Source: PKWO01 sp036384915
GTDB lineage: Bacteria > Pseudomonadota > Gammaproteobacteria > Burkholderiales > Burkholderiaceae_D
Direction of reading: 5' to 3'
DNA length: 6,917 nucleotides
NCBI GenBank assembly: GCA_036384915.1
Contig: DASVLJ010000005.1
Span: 1 to 6,917 of the forward strand
Shown: positions 5,193 through 6,917 of the stretch, one piece after another
Layout: every line of letters begins with the position of its first letter
Numbering within the stretch: the first letter of the stretch is position 1
Notes under the pieces: generated by a model
Told to the model about the DNA's origin: nothing
The model's input: only the letters and a program-made list of their open reading frames with translations
The model's database searches: none
Made by a program: the position numbers and the translations under genes

Positions 5193-6374
5193 ATGTACAC
5201 CGACAACGAACTGGGTACGCAACTGGTGCGCTGGCGTCATCATCTTCACCGGTTTCCCGAAACCGGCTTCAATGAGCACCAGACCTCGGACTATGTGGGC
5301 AAGGCGCTGGAGCTTCTTGGCTTGGAAGTGCACCGTGGCATCGGAGGTACCGGCCTGGTGGCAAACCTCACGGTCGGTGACGGCACCGGCGTGATCGGAC
5401 TGCGCGCGGACATGGATGCCCTGGCGATGACCGAGACCGCCGAGGGCCGTGAACACATCTCGCGGAATAGTGGCTGCATGCACGGCTGCGGGCATGATGG
5501 CCACATGGCGATGGTGCTGGGTGCCGCCCAACTGCTGACCCGGCACCGTGACTTCAATGGCACCGTGCGCTTCATCTTCCAGCCTGCCGAGGAGCATGGA
5601 CGCGGTGCGCTGGCCATGATCGACGACGGGCTGTTTGAGCGCTTTCCGGTCGATGAAATCTACGGTGCGCACAATATTCCCGGCATGCCTGCGGGGCACA
5701 TCGCCACGCGAGTAGGCGGCATCATGGCCAGCGAGGACAACTTTGTGATCCGCATCAAGGGCCGTGGCGGTCACGCAGCGCGCCCGCATATGGCGGCCGA
5801 TCCGCTGATCGTGGCCGCAGAAATCATCCTCGCGCTGCAGACCATTGTGGCGCGCTCCGTGGACCCGGCCCATTCGGCAGTGGTCTCGTGCACCGAAATC
5901 CATACCGACGGTATCCGTAACGCCATTCCCACTCATGTCGAAATCAAGGGCGACACACGCAGCTATACGCCCGAGGTGCAGGCCTTGCTGGAGCGACGCA
6001 TGCGCGAGCTTTGCAATGGCATCGCAACAGCCCACGGTGCGATATGCGAGGTGGAGTACACCCATGAGTTCGTGCCCACGGTCAACTGGCCGCAGGCCGT
6101 TCCCATTGCCGTCAGCGCGGCGCAAGCCGTGGTGGGTGCAGACAAGGTGGAAGGCAATGTGCCACCGATGATGATTTCGGAGGACTTCGGTGCCTTCCTG
6201 AAGGTGGTGCCTGGAGCGTTCGTATTCATCGGCAATGGCGCTACTGGTTCACCAGGCGGCGTGCCGCTGCACAACAGCCAGTATGACTTCAACGATGCGA
6301 TCCTGCCTACCGGGGCGTACTACTTCGCCGAAGTGGCACGACAAGCTCTGTCCAGAGCAACTTTTGGAGGTTAG
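5193..6374 (+). CDS. M20D-family metallo-amidohydrolase (amino-acid deacylase type)
   Basis: A 393-residue dizinc or dimanganese hydrolase of the M20D group (hippurate hydrolase, N-acyl-amino-acid deacetylases, IAA-conjugate hydrolases). The start has an ideal AGGAGG at 5181-5186, six bases before the ATG. Predicted metal ligands are Cys99 and His101 in HGCGHDGHM, Glu134 with the catalytic Glu133 in PAEEHGRGA, His160 in GAHN, and His360 in LHNSQYDFND. The RGGHAARPH motif near 191-199 marks the dimerisation/lid domain, whose His194 helps bind substrate. There is no signal peptide, so it acts in the cytoplasm. The tight spacing after the diaminopropionate lyase gene suggests that it frees 2,3-diaminopropionate or a related amino acid from an acyl or amide-linked form, supplying the lyase. 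E. coli also places an M20 gene (ygeY) next to the lyase gene ygeX. Family is firm; substrate is inference. Confidence 0.92.
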   Translation: MYTDNELGTQLVRWRHHLHRFPETGFNEHQTSDYVGKALELLGLEVHRGIGGTGLVANLTVGDGTGVIGLRADMDALAMTETAEGREHISRNSGCMHGCGHDGHMAMVLGAAQLLTRHRDFNGTVRFIFQPAEEHGRGALAMIDDGLFERFPVDEIYGAHNIPGMPAGHIATRVGGIMASEDNFVIRIKGRGGHAARPHMAADPLIVAAEIILALQTIVARSVDPAHSAVVSCTEIHTDGIRNAIPTHVEIKGDTRSYTPEVQALLERRMRELCNGIATAHGAICEVEYTHEFVPTVNWPQAVPIAVSAAQAVVGADKVEGNVPPMMISEDFGAFLKVVPGAFVFIGNGATGSPGGVPLHNSQYDFNDAILPTGAYYFAEVARQALSRATFGG

Positions 6375-6409
6375 GAATAAACCCCGGGCAAACTCGAATG
6401 TGGCTTGTT
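6375..6409. other. Short spacer after the M20 gene
   Basis: Between the hydrolase stop and the truncated minus-strand gene there are 35 bases with a CCCGGG palindrome (6382-6387 region) but no stem with a T run. The junction between the operon and the nuclease-like fragment lies in or near here. Confidence 0.4.
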
Positions 6410-6636
6410 TCAGATTGAGCATCCATAGGCGCCAATCGGAGTCAAGGGCGTGGTTGTGCGGTTCAAATCCCTAAACTTTGTTGCAATTACCTCGCCCTGT
6501 ACGTCAAAACCGCCATCTCCGGTGCCGGAGGGCATGCCGGTGATCTTCAATCCAAACAAATCGCCTATGGCAAGTAAGCACGCGAAAACAAAATTTTCGA
6601 AATCGCCGAGGGTGAGAGATTCGATGGGAAACCTAT
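6410..6636 (-). pseudogene. Truncated gene fragment resembling a restriction-endonuclease-type protein
   Basis: On the minus strand an uninterrupted frame runs from the putative IS end down to TGA at 6410-6412. It reads FPIESLTLGDFENFVFACLL, AIGDLFGLKITGMPSGTGDG, GFDVQGEVIATKF, then a tail ending GAYGCSI. The LGDFENFVFACLL helix followed by GTGDGGFDVQG resembles the start of the nuclease core in Mrr-type and related PD-(D/E)XK endonucleases, where the Asp after GDGG is a metal ligand. The expected following QxK element is absent: sequence after VIATK looks foreign, so the 3' part has probably been lost next to the M20 gene. No start codon with a ribosome site is visible; the 5' part is presumably beyond the insertion sequence. 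Lower GC than the lyase operon fits a separate origin. Reality as a former coding region is likely; the nuclease identity is tentative. Confidence 0.5.
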
Positions 6637-6917
6637 GGAAACGCTGATTTATTCACCGGCCGCTCCATTGGGCGCGGCATAGCTGGCACAATAGCGCGTC
6701 CCCTTTGCCGATACCGATAAAAATGAAGCAATCGAGTTTTTCCGCAGCAGAGTTCGCAGGCAAGAAGAAGCAGACACGGCGCGAACGTTTCCTCGCTGAA
6801 ATCGAGGCCATCACGCCGTGGGCGGCACTGGTGGCTGCACTGTTACCTTACTATCCCAAGGGTGACGGCAGAGGGCGTCCGCCGATCGGACTGGAGCGCA
6901 TGCTGCGCATGTATATC
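6637..6917 (+). mobile_element. IS5-family insertion sequence, left part
   Basis: The transposase start at 6723 shows that an IS5-family element enters the window and runs off the right edge. Its left terminal repeat probably begins near 6637 with GGAAACGCTGATTTATTC (6637-6654), which has the GGAA start and CTGAT core often seen at ends of IS5-group elements; this would give a typical 86-base untranslated lead before the transposase ATG. The right end is outside the window, so neither the inverted repeat nor the target duplication can be checked, and the exact left boundary remains uncertain by some bases. Confidence 0.6.
6723..6917 (+). CDS. IS5-family transposase, N-terminal part (partial)
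   Basis: The first 65 codons of a transposase that continues past the window. It begins MKQSSFSAAEFAGKKKQTRR, ERFLAEIEAITPWAALVAAL, LPYYPKGDGRGRPPIGLERM, LRMYI. The AGKKKQTRRE stretch, the ITPW motif, the P-YYPKG-GRGRPP-GLE-ML pattern are the N-terminal DUF772-type region of IS5-group DDE transposases. The catalytic residues lie beyond the window, so activity cannot be judged. No strong ribosome binding site is visible before the ATG, which is preceded by CGATAAAA. The element sits just downstream of the lyase-hydrolase operon and appears to interrupt an older gene on the opposite strand. Confidence 0.93.
   Translation, partial: MKQSSFSAAEFAGKKKQTRRERFLAEIEAITPWAALVAALLPYYPKGDGRGRPPIGLERMLRMYI

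Noticed and set aside
5028..6125. Long minus-strand open frame (365 codons) opposite the lyase end and the M20 gene
   Set aside because: It is antisense to two well supported genes and has His-, Arg- and Gly-rich composition typical of a shadow frame.
6460..6470. GGTTCAAATCC resembling a tRNA T-loop
   Set aside because: The flanking bases do not form a complete T stem or acceptor stem, and no D or anticodon arm is present; the stretch is within the minus-strand coding fragment.
6450..6647. Plus-strand open frame of 65 codons after the M20 gene
   Set aside because: The opposite strand has the protein-like frame with a nuclease-type motif; the plus frame is its shadow and runs into the IS end.

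Overview
This window looks like part of a chromosome from a betaproteobacterium, most likely of the order Burkholderiales. The reasons are the ComEC tail, the moderately high GC of the main genes, the mix of Lrp/AsnC and AraC regulators, and an IS5-family element. That placement is inference from gene content and protein style, not from a marker gene. The window starts in the 3' end of comEC, a housekeeping competence gene. It then runs through an accessory stretch with two small divergent or collinear gene sets, decayed gene remnants between them, and an insertion sequence running off the right edge.

Layout: 1-274 is the end of comEC. 275-598 holds nothing I can name. 599-1543 (minus) is an AraC-family regulator. 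It is divergent from two small NTF2/SnoaL-fold proteins at 1644-2084 and 2216-2605. Between those two, 2094-2219 encodes a signal-peptide-like peptide that is out of frame with the second SnoaL gene by one base at a run of seven G. 2606-3181 contains a decayed amino-acid ABC transporter ATPase on the minus strand (2744-3077), followed by the AT-rich promoter region of the next gene.

3182-3664 is an Lrp/AsnC regulator. It is followed by a leader region holding a short ORF (3769-3945) and a 10-bp hairpin. Then come a PLP-dependent diaminopropionate ammonia-lyase (3939-5180) and, 12 bases later, an M20D-family amidohydrolase (5193-6374). These look like one regulated catabolic unit. The hydrolase would release an amino acid from an N-acylated or amide-linked precursor. 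The lyase would then deaminate 2,3-diaminopropionate (or a related beta-substituted amino acid) to pyruvate and ammonia. The Lrp-type protein would sense the amino acid.

6410-6636 (minus) is a truncated gene fragment with a GDGG-F-D motif like Mrr-type restriction endonucleases. It appears to be cut off by an IS5-family element whose left end I place near 6637 and whose transposase starts at 6723 and continues beyond the window. The regions of most interest are the decayed or interrupted genes, the poly-G frame break, and the structured leader of the diaminopropionate lyase gene. I do not see strong evidence of an entirely new kind of system.
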